From Hygrophila difformis (Eukaryota; Streptophyta; Magnoliopsida; Lamiales; Acanthaceae), in NCBI GenBank assembly GCA_030278955.1, contig JAOANR010000011.1, positions 44,379,417 through 44,443,416 on the forward strand: 64,000 bases of DNA, given 5' to 3'. The notes beneath the pieces are model-generated. The model was not told the origin of the DNA and did not search any database. It was given only the letters and a program-made list of their open reading frames with translations. Positions 1 through 10,149 of this stretch are shown piece after piece. The first letter of the stretch is position 1; every line of letters begins with the position of its first letter. The translations under genes were made by a program, and so were the position numbers.

Positions 1-1669
1 TAAATTCTACACTTCGCCCCATACAGATAGTGTCTCCAGATTTTCAGAGCATGCACTACCGCTGCCATCTCCAAATCGTGAGTCGGGTAGTTTTGCTCAT
101 GTGGCTTAAGCTGTCGAGATGCATACGCAATCACCTTCCCTTTTTGCATCAACACACAACCTAAACCCTTAAGTGACGCATCCGTGTAAACTTCATACTC
201 ACCTGAATCATCAGGTAGTACCAAAACAGGTGCCTCTGTCACTTTCTTCTTCAACAGTTCAAATGCCTGCTCACAAGCGTCATCCCATCTAAATCTGACA
301 TCCTTTCTCAATAACTTAGTCAGAGGTCTAGCAATACTCGAGAACCCCTCAATGAATCTGCGGTAATAGCCAACAAGACCCAGGAAACTCCGGATCTCTC
401 CCACGTTCTTCGGGGCTTGCCACTTAAGTACCGCTTCCACCTTAGCAGGATCAACTGCAATGCCCTCACCCGAAACAATGTGTCCCAGAAACGACACCTT
501 CTCCAACCAGAACTCACACTTGGAGAGTTTAGCATATAGCTTATGCTCTCGCAATGTGTTCAACACTGTCCTCAAGTGGCCAGCATGTGCCTCACGAGTC
601 GGCGAGTAGACCAGAATATCGTCTATGAACACAACCACGCACACATCCAGCAGGGGGCGGAATACCCTATGCATAAGATCCATGAAGATTGCTGGTGCGT
701 TAGTCAAACCAAAAGGCATGACCGTGAATTCAAAATGTCCATAACGAGTTCTGAATGCTGTCTTAGGCCTATCAGCCTCTGCCACCCTTATCTGATGGTA
801 GCCCGATCTCAAATCAATCTTACTGAATACACTGGCCCCTCTCAACTGATCAAACAGATCCTCAATCCGAGGTAGAGGATACTTATTCTTCACTGTGATT
901 CGGTTCAAACCCCTGTAGTCGATGCACATCCTCATCGACCCATCCTTCTTCTTAACAAACAGTACAGGAGCTCCCCAAGGCGAGCTACTCGGCTGGATAT
1001 ACCCCTTACTAGTAAGCTCATTCAACTGATCCTTCAACTCCTTCAATTCAGCAGGAGCCATCCGGTAAGGAGCCTTAGAAACAGGAGCTGCATCAGGCAT
1101 CAGCTCAATAGTAAAATCAATCTCCCGAGCAGGTGGGAGACCAGGAATTTCATCGGGAAACACATCCCCGAACTCAGAGACAACAGGGACACTCGAAGCA
1201 GCAGGAACCTCTGCTCGAAGATCCCTCATTTGCCACAGGGAAAGAGAACAACCCCTGCGCATCAAATCACACAACGCAACAACCGAAACCACACTAATAG
1301 CAGGTGGAATCAAAGAAGGTCGATAAGAGACATACTTACCGAGAGGATCTCGGAAGGAAATGCGTGGAATACCACAATCGATAACAGCACGATGGCGAGT
1401 CAGCCAATCCATGCCCAAAATTACATCAAAGTCAGCCAGGCTAAATACAACCAAGTCGGCTCTGAACTCACGGCCCTCGATGCTCAATACCGCATCTCGC
1501 CATATATGATCACTACGGATGATATCACCCGAAGGCAAGGAAACAGGCATCTGGTAGGGCACCAACGGTCCTACTCCGTGCTCCCGCACAAATCGCAAAG
1601 CCACGAACGAACACGAGGCTCCCGAATCAAACAATACAAAGGCAGAATGATTCGCAACAGTAATAGTAC
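1..1669 (-). CDS. Gypsy pol: aspartic protease, reverse transcriptase, RNase H (partial)
   Basis: One minus-strand frame is open with no stop from about 1700 to the window edge (triplets from 1 to 1680 checked by eye). In order it encodes an aspartic protease (FDSGAS around 1614-1631), the protease-RT linker, the RT palm with the YxDD-equivalent FIDDILVYS (around 603-629), the connection domain ([11 protein letters not shown], about 460-495) and the beginning of RNase H ([16 protein letters not shown], about 90-140). Its frame differs from that of gag. A predicted 76-nt intron (1670-1745) would join the two exactly in frame; otherwise frameshifting would be needed. It supplies reverse transcription for the element. 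Confidence 0.88.
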
Positions 1670-1745
1670 CTAAACGGGGTACAAAGTTTACAAAGACAGA
1701 GCACAACGAAAAGAAAATAGAAAACTGCAGGAATTTAAAACACAC
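1670..1745 (-). other. Putative 76-nt intron between gag and pol
   Basis: Read on the minus strand, the sequence has a donor GCAG/GTGTGT at 1745 and an acceptor CGTTTAG/GT at 1670, with a T-rich interior. Removing the 76 nt deletes the gag stop codon (1735-1737) and joins the gag frame to the protease frame without loss (residues [13 protein letters not shown]). The length is near the usual minimum for plant introns. The splice sites and phase fit are seen in the sequence; use of the intron is inferred. Confidence 0.5.
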
Positions 1746-2940
1746 CTGCAAGAACATCATCCCGACGATCTGCCTCCGCACGATCCAAGACGTTCAGTCT
1801 GCCACCTCGGTCAGCCCGAACCGGTCTACCCCTGCCAGCTCGCGGGCAATCCGCTCGGCGATGACCCACCTCATTGCAAGTCCAGCAACGATACACAAGT
1901 CGCCCGTCAGGTCCAACCTCACGAACAGGTAGCGGTGCACGACCACCACCCCTGGCTACATCAGCACGGCCACCATCACGGCGACCCCTAACAGCAGGCT
2001 GGCCTCTCTGATCACCGCCTCTATGCCCATCACGACCCTGCTCCCTATGCCTCTTTTTACTTTGCCACTGCTGGCGTTCTTCAGACCGGCTCTCTTCCAC
2101 ATATAGGGCCTGATCGAATGCCTCAGACAATGTATCATAACCTCGATAGCCAAAAGAGGACTTAATTCCTGCCCGAAGACCCGAAATGAAACGACGAACC
2201 TCGTCCTTACCTGTGGGCATAACTTCCGGAGCATACCTCATAAGTTCCACAAACTTTCTGTGATAAGCGGTCACACTCATACTTTCTGTCTGTCTCAAAC
2301 CCAGAAATTCCACTTTCTTCGCCTCCAAGACATGTGGTGGATAGAAATGGGAACTAAGAGCCTCTGTAAACTGTTCCCAGTTGAACCCGGGTCGAGCGAG
2401 TAGGTCGTGCTCGCGGGTCCTCCACCAATGCAGTGCTTCCCCTTCCAGATAGTGGGAAGCTACATAAACCTTCTGGTCCTCAGGACAGTTGATACTAATA
2501 AGAACCCGACCCAACTGATACTTCCAGTTCTCCAGATCAGAAGGACTGGCACCCCCTGCAAACTTTGGTGGACGGTGCTTTGTGGATAGGTCCACATAGT
2601 CCACATGGACTGGAACAGGTGCAGGAGCAGGCTGCACGACAGGCTGTGGTAACATCTGGAAGAACTGTGCCAGCTGCCGGGCGAACTCAATTGGATTGAA
2701 GACAGCTGCACCTCCTACTGGTGGATTCCCGAGGGGCACCTGAGCAACAGGTGGTACTTCCGGTGCAGGTGGTGGAGGAGGAGGTGGTAGTCCGTAGTTC
2801 CCCTGTTCAACCCCATCAGGTGGAACCATATTTCCCATCTCTTCGGGTGCAAAGTCCCCAACCCTATCTCCAACGGGTGGGCCCTGGTTTCTGCGGGGCC
2901 TTCCCCGTCGACCAGCACCTCTAGCGCGATAAGGAACCAT
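1735..2940 (-). CDS. Gypsy gag (capsid/nucleocapsid) protein
   Basis: The ORF is open to 3042, but the ATG at 2938-2940 ([18 protein letters not shown]) is preferred because the product then starts at the basic N-terminus and the upstream part looks like leader. This gives 401 residues. The order is a basic Gly/Arg N-terminus, a Pro-rich stretch ([13 protein letters not shown]), a retrotransposon gag domain (about residues 130-260, with [10 protein letters not shown] and [17 protein letters not shown]), an Arg/Gly-rich region and one CCHC zinc knuckle ([14 protein letters not shown], near residue 350). It packages element RNA. The stop at 1735 may lie inside the predicted gag-pol intron. Confidence 0.9.
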   Translation of the reverse strand: MVPYRARGAGRRGRPRRNQGPPVGDRVGDFAPEEMGNMVPPDGVEQGNYGLPPPPPPPAPEVPPVAQVPLGNPPVGGAAVFNPIEFARQLAQFFQMLPQPVVQPAPAPVPVHVDYVDLSTKHRPPKFAGGASPSDLENWKYQLGRVLISINCPEDQKVYVASHYLEGEALHWWRTREHDLLARPGFNWEQFTEALSSHFYPPHVLEAKKVEFLGLRQTESMSVTAYHRKFVELMRYAPEVMPTGKDEVRRFISGLRAGIKSSFGYRGYDTLSEAFDQALYVEESRSEERQQWQSKKRHREQGRDGHRGGDQRGQPAVRGRRDGGRADVARGGGRAPLPVREVGPDGRLVYRCWTCNEVGHRRADCPRAGRGRPVRADRGGRLNVLDRAEADRRDDVLAGVF

Positions 2941-3269
2941 TCTGATATGCAAAACAGACACAACATGAACAAACATGTCAGCAGAAATCACCAACATATC
3001 ATATATCCAATATATCCGATGGCATAATAAAGAATATAACAATTAATAAATAGATAATGATGAATTCGCAGTCCTCAATGACTGTGAAGTCACAAGGATC
3101 CTGACTGGAGTACCATTGTTCTTCCACAGTTCCCTAACTGTGGCTCAACCTGGTATACACAAATCTCAACAAAAATAAGAATAAGAATGCAAATCTACAC
3201 TATATGTATCCCACACACATCTCACCACCTATGTCTACACAAATTTTAATATAATAAAAGAGCACACAG

Positions 3270-3281
3270 GCTCTGATACCA
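3270..3281 (-). promoter_or_regulatory. Primer-binding site (initiator tRNA-Met)
   Basis: On the minus strand the sequence reads TGGTATCAGAGC, the standard plant retrotransposon site complementary to the 3' end of initiator tRNA-Met. It starts three bases inside the 5' LTR, which fixes the element orientation. Confidence 0.93.
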
Positions 3282-3284
3282 CTC

Positions 3285-3800
3285 TGTAACGCCCCGAAAA
3301 TTCAAACCCGATTTTCGCAAGCATTACCGTTGTACTAACTATCCTAAACTAGTGGCCAGCTAATTTAAAACAGCTAGTACAAGACTGAGCAGAACCTAAA
3401 GTGATAATCTGATTAATCCGTTTTAATGCAGAAGCTAGAATAAAATAAACATGTAGGCACATGGAAAAAGGTCTCACCACTGACTACCAGCCCAAATCAG
3501 TAGATCACATAAGGCCACCGGCCGACTGAATGTAAATCCTAGGCTCACAGGCCTCAACTAGTCAATAATCCAATGACAAAACATAATATCAACACAATAA
3601 AGTATCACATAAACACATAAGATAACATGAATAGGCAGGTCCTATCTATGTGATCTCTCAACCCCAAACCCAATCATGCTCCAGCGCCTCCAGCAGGATC
3701 TATAAAACAGACAAAAGCAAAGGGAGTCAGTACAACGTACTGAGCAAGGCTACGTGTTTGGGAGTAAGGGAAAACAGAGCAATGAGTGTAAATAATAATG

Positions 3801-3884
<84 letters not shown>

Positions 3885-5432
3885 TAACATGACAGAATAT
3901 AAATAAAGCAATTAACCATCACACCGTCCCATACCGGTGCTTCAACCACAATCATACAATTTATGCACATGATGCATGGCCTAACATACACCTATCTATC
4001 CTATATGCACATGCAAATGAATATGCCTAGCCGGCACCTAAAACCCGGGCGGTATGAACCCACGGGTGAGGATATCATCAACTCCAACCCGTTACAGGGT
4101 ACCATACACCATCCCCGCAGGGACCACAGGCATCACAGCCCAAATCATACACCCCGAAGGGCCATCGGGACTCAACAACACCCATGAAGGCTGCCCGATC
4201 AATCGTAACATAACTGTCAATTCCAATGCAATAACATGCATATGTAGAATACCATAACGTTCAAGTACCTAATCACTAGGTTTACCTGCCTCTCAATACA
4301 TAAAGAACTCAAAACATAGCTCAAAGGCTAAGACATCAACGACAAAATACAATAATCAACATATAATTAGTGATTTCAGGATTCAACAAAATAACCCTTC
4401 AACTCACAATCAATCCTAACCAAATTTCCATGATAAAATTAATTAAACTCTTTAACAATGCCCCTGTACACCACCAGTAAACTAGCATGTCTATATATAT
4501 AAAAACACCCTATGACTGGAGCCACTCTACTACCTTGATTAATTAAAATAAATTTGCTAATCACCATATCAATAACAATAATTGTGAAATGATCTCACAT
4601 GCACTACATAACTAAGGAAGAAAGTCAACTGAACTTGTCCTATTTACGAGGGATTTAAAATAGTTACTCGGTACACAATATACATTTTTCAAATCAAACT
4701 GTTGACACTGAAAGCCACCCTATTATACTGGTAAATGGCATATGGCTTTCCTGAAACCAGAATAAATACCAATTATTGGTTTAACGCAAGAAAAGATCCA
4801 CCCCACTCCACACACGCCCTCTGGGATACTCACAGTGGAGAAAAACAAACGCAACACAGCACACCGTGACTCATGAACGGCATTCGATAATCCATTAATC
4901 AAAAGAAATATGCAAGTATAATCATTGCTGGGAATCACCCCAATACCCCCCCAAACACGTAATTTAAGTATACAAATCCCTTGCCTTATGATCTTCAACA
5001 AGATTAGAGCACCAATTCGTTGATTCCAAGCCTCAATTCCTCCAAATCAACCAAAATCCACCAAACCCCTAATTTATCAACAACTTCAAATCACCACCAA
5101 AACCAATAAAACTACAACCAAATGAAGAGGAAATAGTAGGGAAACATTTACCAACAAATATTCAATCGATCTCCAAGAATCAAAGATGATTCGGGTGAAA
5201 GTCTTCTCCACCCCTTTCTTCCTCTTTCACGATCGGCTCTCTCTTTTCTCCCTTTCCAATATTTTATAAAATATGAAAATGGCCCTATTTATCTCTCAAT
5301 TGGTTAAATAATAAAAAAAAAAGACCCATCACTCTCAATTGACATAAAAGGGACCCCATCCGGACTGAAATGCAAAATAACCAAAAACCAAATTATTTAA
5401 ACAGTCCAATTTAATTAAATCGGGTCATTACA
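3285..5432 (-). repeat. 5' LTR of the Gypsy element (2148 bp)
   Basis: It begins TGTAACGCCCCG at 3285 and ends GGGTCATTACA at 5432, with TG...CA termini. It contains an AAT microsatellite (3790-3886). The inner 1.2 kb is clearly related to the LTRs at 33317-34945 (inverted) and at 49452 and 55748. Shared blocks include the region around the CCATACCGGTGCTTCAACCAC motif (3929-3950) and the CCCACGGGTGAGGATATCAT segment near 4058. The promoter and polyadenylation signals of the element should lie here but were not resolved. The 5'-distal 1 kb is not shared with the other copies. Confidence 0.9.
3790..3886. repeat. (AAT)n microsatellite
   Basis: A nearly pure AAT/ATA trinucleotide tract inside the LTR, with two or three interruptions near its left end. 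The matching LTR at 33317-34945 has only a short ATT tract (34211-34235), so the expansion is specific to this copy. Confidence 0.97.
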
Positions 5433-5938
5433 AGTTCAGTCAAATTTCAGGTTTCGAAATATATATTTTAGTAGAAATTCTGCAAAAAAAAAAAAAAAAA
5501 AAAAAAAAAGAGTATGTGCCTTGCCTAAGCTTAAATACATTGATGGAGCAGTGCTGTTCATGGTTTAAATAAATAAATCGTATGGAAGCATGTTCTTAAC
5601 AACAAATGTACACCAATCGTGTATCTTCTTGGACCACTTGAAGATTCTTTTTATCCATAACTAATACACCAATTTATAAATTAATTGTGGCTATCGAGTG
5701 TCGATCTGCGCCACTCGTTTGCTCACTGGTCAATCAAAATCTACATCAAACACCACGATGGAAGGCCACGTGGCAATCGACACAACCCAAGCAGGCCCAC
5801 CTAAGTGAAAAACCACCAATCAAACAGGCCCTTATCCTATCTCTTATCTCTCCCAAAATCCCCTTCAATACTTAGGATAACAGACAGCTTCAAGATATCA
5901 GTTACAATTCAGGAACCACACAACTCACATAATCAAGA
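5433..5938 (+). promoter_or_regulatory. psbO upstream region with G-box and GATA/I-box motifs
   Basis: The stretch between the retrotransposon LTR and the psbO start. It contains a poly(A) run (about 5485-5509), a G-box CACGTG at 5767-5772 within the palindrome GCCACGTGGC, two inverted I-box/GATA motifs (CTTATCC at 5831, CTTATCT at 5843), a GGATAA at 5875 and a CCAAT near 5814. Such motif sets are known from light-responsive photosynthesis genes. No clear TATA box was seen. About 500 bp separate the ATG from the retrotransposon, so the proximal promoter looks spared. Confidence 0.6.
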
Positions 5939-7366
5939 ATGGCAACCATTCAGGCAGCTGCTGCAGCCCTGATTCAGCCTGCCAAGCCCCGAGGTGGCGG
6001 CAGCCACCAGTTCCGATCGGTTCAGAGCGTTGGCAAATCCTTCGGCGTCGACCCCAACAGCGCCAGGCTCACCTGCTCCATCCAGGCTGACCTCAAGGAC
6101 TTGGCCCAGAAATGCACTGATGCTGCCAAGATTGCCGGTTTTGCTCTTGCCACTTCTGCACTTATTGCCTCGGTATCACTTCTTGTCCCACGTTTTCCAA
6201 TTCTATACCTGCTTATTAGTTTCTGATTTAGCTTGCTGTGCCTCGATACTCAAATTCAAATGTTAGTGGTTGATATCAGCGGTGGATATGTGTGTTAATG
6301 AAATACTTCTATGTATCAATCTATTGGTATGAGAAGGGTGATAGAATCAGTGTATGGAATAAGTTAGATAAGAACTTAAAAGATTATTTTAAATTTATAT
6401 ATCTAAAGGAAAGCAGTTGCTGTGATCATATGTGGATAAAAATTTTGGTGATAAATGTTAATAATGATGAGGACTAATGATTTGAAATATTCATATGATT
6501 TGAAATGATGAGGACAGAAGATGAAGTAGTAACTCTAATGTTTAGGGAAAATTACAAATAGTAGAAATGATTTAGATAAATAAGGTGGCTCAAAAGAATT
6601 TGTTTTACAGGGAGCTAATGCTGAAGGAGTACCAAAACGGCTAACCTTCGATGAAATCCAGAGCAAGACTTACACGGAAGTGAAAGGAACAGGAACTGCT
6701 AACCAGTGCCCGACCATTGTCGGTGGTGTCGAGAAATTCGCCTTCAAAGCAGGCAAATACTATGCAAAGAAGCTGTGCCTCGAGCCAACCTCATTCACTG
6801 TCAAGGCAGAAAGCGTGGGCAAGAATGCGCCACCGGAGTTCCAGAAGACAAAGCTCATGACACGTCTAACCTACACTCTGGATGAGATCGAGGGACCCTT
6901 TGAGGTATCAGGGGATGGGAGCATCAAGTTCGAGGAGAAGGATGGAATCGACTATGCTGCTGTCACCGTGCAGCTTCCTGGTGGCGAGCGTGTGCCCTTC
7001 CTGTTCACGATCAAGCAGTTGGTGGCAACCGGGAAACCGGATAATTTCAGTGGAGAATTCCTTGTGCCCTCATACAGGGGATCATCCTTCCTTGACCCAA
7101 AGGGAAGGGGTGGATCAACTGGCTACGACAATGCTGTTGCGCTGCCTGCTGGAGGAAGGGGAGATGAGGAGGAGCTCGCCAAGGAGAACAACAAGAATGT
7201 CTCTTCCTCATCCGGGAAGATCACATTGAGCGTCACACAGAGCAAGCCCGAGACTGGTGAGGTGATTGGAGTGTTTGAGAGCACTCAGCCATCCGACACT
7301 GACTTGGGCTCAAAGGCTCCCAAAGAAGTGAAGATCCAAGGGATCTGGTACGCGCAGCTTGATTAG
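5939..7366 (+). CDS. psbO: Oxygen-evolving enhancer protein 1 (PsbO, 33-kDa PSII subunit)
   Basis: Nuclear-encoded manganese-stabilising subunit on the lumenal side of photosystem II; it protects the Mn4CaO5 cluster and supports water oxidation. Two exons, 5939-6172 and 6611-7366, join in phase 0 (TCG/GTATCA donor, TTTTACAG/GG acceptor) to give 329 residues, the normal precursor length. Residues 1-82 form a bipartite transit peptide: a Ser/Arg-rich chloroplast part, then a hydrophobic lumen-targeting segment ([15 protein letters not shown]) ending ANA before EGVPKRLTF. The mature protein is 247 residues with the two conserved cysteines (ANQCPT, KKLCLEP) and the family blocks [35 protein letters not shown] and [13 protein letters not shown]. 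No defect is seen. The single intron is 438 bp. Confidence 0.98.
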
Positions 7367-7515
7367 TAGAGCAGTTTTTACCATCGATGTACCTTGTACG
7401 GAATCTTGGTTTGAGCTTTTCTGTAATTGAAACTGATCCTTTGCACTCCCATTTTCGACAACAGTCGTGCCTGTATATTAGCCTTGTCATTTAATATGTT
7501 TCCCATATGAAAATC

Positions 7516-7521
7516 AATAAA
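7516..7521 (+). terminator. Probable psbO polyadenylation signal
   Basis: AATAAA lies 150 nt downstream of the psbO stop codon in an A/T-rich stretch. The 3' end of the mRNA would fall close to 7540, almost touching the stop codon of the opposing PPR gene at 7546. Confidence 0.55.
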
Positions 7522-7545
7522 GAACAATCTTGCAAAGTGTTGGCG

Positions 7546-9609
7546 TCACCAGAAATCTCCACAGGAACATATCCCTTTCGAAAAATGGTGAAACCTCAGA
7601 GAATCTCGTACAATGATACGGACCCCTACAGATTTCGAAACAAACTTGATGGTGTTATGGCAATCACCGCATATCCTCAAGTTCTTGAAGACCCTGAGGC
7701 AGGTTTGGCCTCCCAAATTCAGTATCCCAAAAGCAAGGGCAAGCTTTTCGCTGTGATTGCACAGGCTATACTCCTTTTCCTCATCAGCCAAGTCTTGTAG
7801 GACATATTCCGTATCAGGGTAGTATCCAGCTAACTTCATCTTGCTGCGTATTTCATCCAAAAACTTGTATATCTCGATGTTCTGTTCATTATTTTTATCA
7901 CCAACAACGAATGTGTGCACTCTGTTCTTCACTTCAACCCAACTGCAGCCGGGAAGTTTCCTTATTCCTCTGTCCCTCATCAGTTTCCTCGTCTCAGAGG
8001 CTTCTCCCCACAGTTTGGCGCCAACAAGGATGTTGAAAAGTAGAACATAATTTCCAGGGTTGTCCGGTTCTATCTCAAACAGGTGATTTGCAGCTATTCT
8101 TCCCAGATCAACATTCTTATACACACGACATGCTCCAAGCAACGCTCCCCAAGCAGCTGCACTAGGCACCATAGGCATCTCCTGGATGAAACTATATGCC
8201 TCTGCTAAGCGACCCCCACGGCTAAGGACATCAACAACACAAGAATAATGCTCTGCATCAGGTTCAACTTTATGAATCCTGCTCATAGAATGGAAAACTG
8301 AGAGCCCCTGATCCACCATTTGCGAGTGGCTACAACCGGACAACACACCTGTGAAAGTAACAGAGTTTGGTTTCACACCTAACTCGATCATTTCATTGAA
8401 TCGCGATAATGCTTCCTCTCCTCTTCCGTGCATTGAATTTGCAATAATAATTGTGTTCCATGCCATCGTATCTTTCAATGGCATCATGTTGAAAAGTTTG
8501 TTGGACATTTCTAAGTCACCACCCTTGGCATATATCAAAGCTAGTGCAGTACTTGTCACCAAATCATTCATAAAGTAATGCCTGACAGAGTACGCATGTA
8601 TCTCCTTTCCGCACTTCCAACCTTCCGAAAGAGTACAAGCCGTTAATACACTTGTAATCGTGATTTGATTTGGTCTGATTCCAAGCAGCTGCATTTGTCC
8701 AAGCAATTCCAGCGCTGCCTGTGGTTTTCCATTATCAGCACACCCGGAAATGACAGAATTCCAGGTAACAATATCTGATTTGTCTCCTCGATTTCTCATT
8801 TCTCGAAATTTACTGAGGGCCTTCTCACAATCGCCATTGGTAAAGTAAGCAGAAATAATCACATTCCACAACACAACATCATGCCCTGGCATGTTATGAA
8901 AGACTAACTCCGCATCCCTAATGCTAGAGCAACTAGAATACATGTCGACAAGAGCACTATTTACAAACACATTTTCTCCTATCCCATTCCTAATCGCGAA
9001 ACCATGAATCTCCTTACCGAAATTTAACCATTTCAAATCCGAGCAAGCAGGTAGCACCGAAGACAATGTCATCTCATTGGGCCTAATTCCTGCCAACCCC
9101 ATCTCACGAAAAGCCCGAATCGCTTGTCTTGGAATCCCACAGTTTACATAACAAGAACACAACGAGGTCCACGTGATCACATCCTTCGTCCCTAATTCAT
9201 TGAAAACCCCCTCTGCACCCTCGAAGTTCTCACATTTCCCATACATATCAATCAAAGCATTACCCAACAACAAATCTGAGGCACATCTGTGCTTCAAAGC
9301 ATCACCGTGGATTTCTGTGGCCTTCACTAAATCCCCTGAAATGGCACAAGCCTTAGCAGCTGCCAAAATTGCAAACTTGTCTGGATATAACTTTCCGATA
9401 TATTTCGTTTTGGTATAAAGTTCTAGGGCTTCTTTGGTTTGGCCATTCTTGGTGTAGGCAGAAATCAAGACTGTCCATGAGTGCACATCTGGCTCGGGCA
9501 TTCCATCGAACAGTTGGCGGGCGCGGGCTAAATCTCCGGAATTCAAATACTTCTTGATGAATGCAAGATTCAGGTGAGGTGGCAGATTCCTGGGCACCTT
9601 GGGAAGCAT
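7546..9609 (-). CDS. PLS-class pentatricopeptide repeat protein with DYW domain
   Basis: A single-exon ORF of 687 residues. Repeated PPR units run from about residue 12 to 500 (for example DVHSWTVLISAYTKNGQTKEAL and DIVTWNSVISGCADNGKPQAAL), followed by E/E+ motifs and a C-terminal DYW deaminase-like domain. The domain shows HSEKLALAFG (the HxE zinc/catalytic motif), CGDCHNTIKFVSK and a terminal CSCGDFW. Proteins of this class bind specific organelle transcripts and carry out C-to-U editing in chloroplasts or mitochondria; the target cannot be told from sequence. The final tripeptide is DFW rather than DYW, a common conservative variant. An in-frame TGA eight codons upstream fixes the start. 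The N-terminus is short with no obvious long transit peptide. It is convergent with psbO, 179 bp between stop codons. Confidence 0.93.
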   Translation of the reverse strand: MLPKVPRNLPPHLNLAFIKKYLNSGDLARARQLFDGMPEPDVHSWTVLISAYTKNGQTKEALELYTKTKYIGKLYPDKFAILAAAKACAISGDLVKATEIHGDALKHRCASDLLLGNALIDMYGKCENFEGAEGVFNELGTKDVITWTSLCSCYVNCGIPRQAIRAFREMGLAGIRPNEMTLSSVLPACSDLKWLNFGKEIHGFAIRNGIGENVFVNSALVDMYSSCSSIRDAELVFHNMPGHDVVLWNVIISAYFTNGDCEKALSKFREMRNRGDKSDIVTWNSVISGCADNGKPQAALELLGQMQLLGIRPNQITITSVLTACTLSEGWKCGKEIHAYSVRHYFMNDLVTSTALALIYAKGGDLEMSNKLFNMMPLKDTMAWNTIIIANSMHGRGEEALSRFNEMIELGVKPNSVTFTGVLSGCSHSQMVDQGLSVFHSMSRIHKVEPDAEHYSCVVDVLSRGGRLAEAYSFIQEMPMVPSAAAWGALLGACRVYKNVDLGRIAANHLFEIEPDNPGNYVLLFNILVGAKLWGEASETRKLMRDRGIRKLPGCSWVEVKNRVHTFVVGDKNNEQNIEIYKFLDEIRSKMKLAGYYPDTEYVLQDLADEEKEYSLCNHSEKLALAFGILNLGGQTCLRVFKNLRICGDCHNTIKFVSKSVGVRIIVRDSLRFHHFSKGICSCGDFW

Positions 9610-9748
9610 CTGATGATCAGCAAAATGTTGTCAGAACGCGGACAGATTGAATTAGGGCCCTATTCGTATCTTTGATGGTAAAGACTCACACAGTCAACAG
9701 TCAACACTCACACAGTCACCACCGCACAAACTAGGGATTGTTGAAGAA
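9610..9748 (-). promoter_or_regulatory. Remaining 5' flank of the PPR gene
   Basis: Only about 140 bp separate the PPR start codon from the 9-bp target duplication of the large MULE. It contains repeated CACACAGTCA-type words (9687-9725) and no clear TATA box. Anything further upstream is transposon, so the native promoter is either very compact or was displaced. Confidence 0.45.
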
Positions 9749-9757
9749 ATAATTATA
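9749..9757 (+). repeat. MULE target-site duplication, left copy
   Basis: ATAATTATA, identical to 23991-23999, is placed at nearly the same distance (19 versus 18 bp) from the conserved CCCTGTCAG core of each terminal repeat. The word is AT-rich, so chance cannot be wholly excluded. Confidence 0.78.
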
Positions 9758-9909
9758 GAAGTAATAGCCTCTGTTGCCCTGTCAGAGATAGGAAAAAAGT
9801 GTTTTACACCCACCCCTTAAAAGATAACTTTTCTACCCGAAAAGACAAAAAACCATTCGGTCGGGGACTTCGATCGGACCGATCGAAGATAAAATAGCCG
9901 ACCGAAGTG
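9758..9909 (+). repeat. MULE left terminal inverted repeat
   Basis: About 152 bp, matching the reverse complement of 23840-23990. Well-matched parts include ACACCCACC...CTTAAAAG, TTTTCTACCCGAAA, the CTTCGGTCGG word, the 21-bp palindrome at 9868-9888 and GACCGAAGTG. Several substitutions separate the two arms, so this is not a very recent insertion. Confidence 0.88.
9868..9888. promoter_or_regulatory. 21-bp palindrome in left MULE end
   Basis: Arms CTTCGATCGG and CCGATCGAAG around one central base. The same palindrome recurs at 13986-14006 and, with one arm base altered, at 23861-23881. Half-site words CTTCGGTCG and CGATCGAAG also occur in the satellite units between. Binding by the transposase or another factor is inferred from this placement only. 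Confidence 0.6.
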
Positions 9910-10149
9910 CCTATTACTTAAGCATGATTAGTTGAGCTTCGGTCGCGAGAAAAAGCTTCGGTCGCACAATGTGATGACTTCGACCGAAGCAAGAAATAGC
10001 CGATCGAAGATATTTTTTATTGAAAATTTATTTTGTTTTTGTTTTCATTAGTATATATTATATTATTTGAAATTGTATATATTATTATTATTATTTATTT
10101 CAATAGTGTATATATTATATTTAAATTATATTATTTTATTTGAAATTTT

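Larger units (their letters stand above)
1..5432 (-). mobile_element. Ty3/Gypsy LTR retrotransposon, 5' part (3' part beyond window)
   Basis: In element orientation this reads LTR (5432 to 3285), primer site, leader, gag, protease, reverse transcriptase and the start of RNase H, then leaves the window at position 1. Both visible coding regions are open, so the element may be intact. The gag-protease-RT-RNase H order without an intervening integrase is typical of Ty3/Gypsy elements. Integrase and any chromodomain lie outside the window, so the lineage cannot be fixed. The outer LTR end is followed by AGTTC (5433-5437), the expected 5-bp target duplication, but its partner copy is outside the window. 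Confidence 0.92.

Noticed and set aside
3650..3991. Asn- or Ile-rich ORFs at the AAT microsatellite
   Set aside because: Direct translations of the trinucleotide repeat within an LTR.
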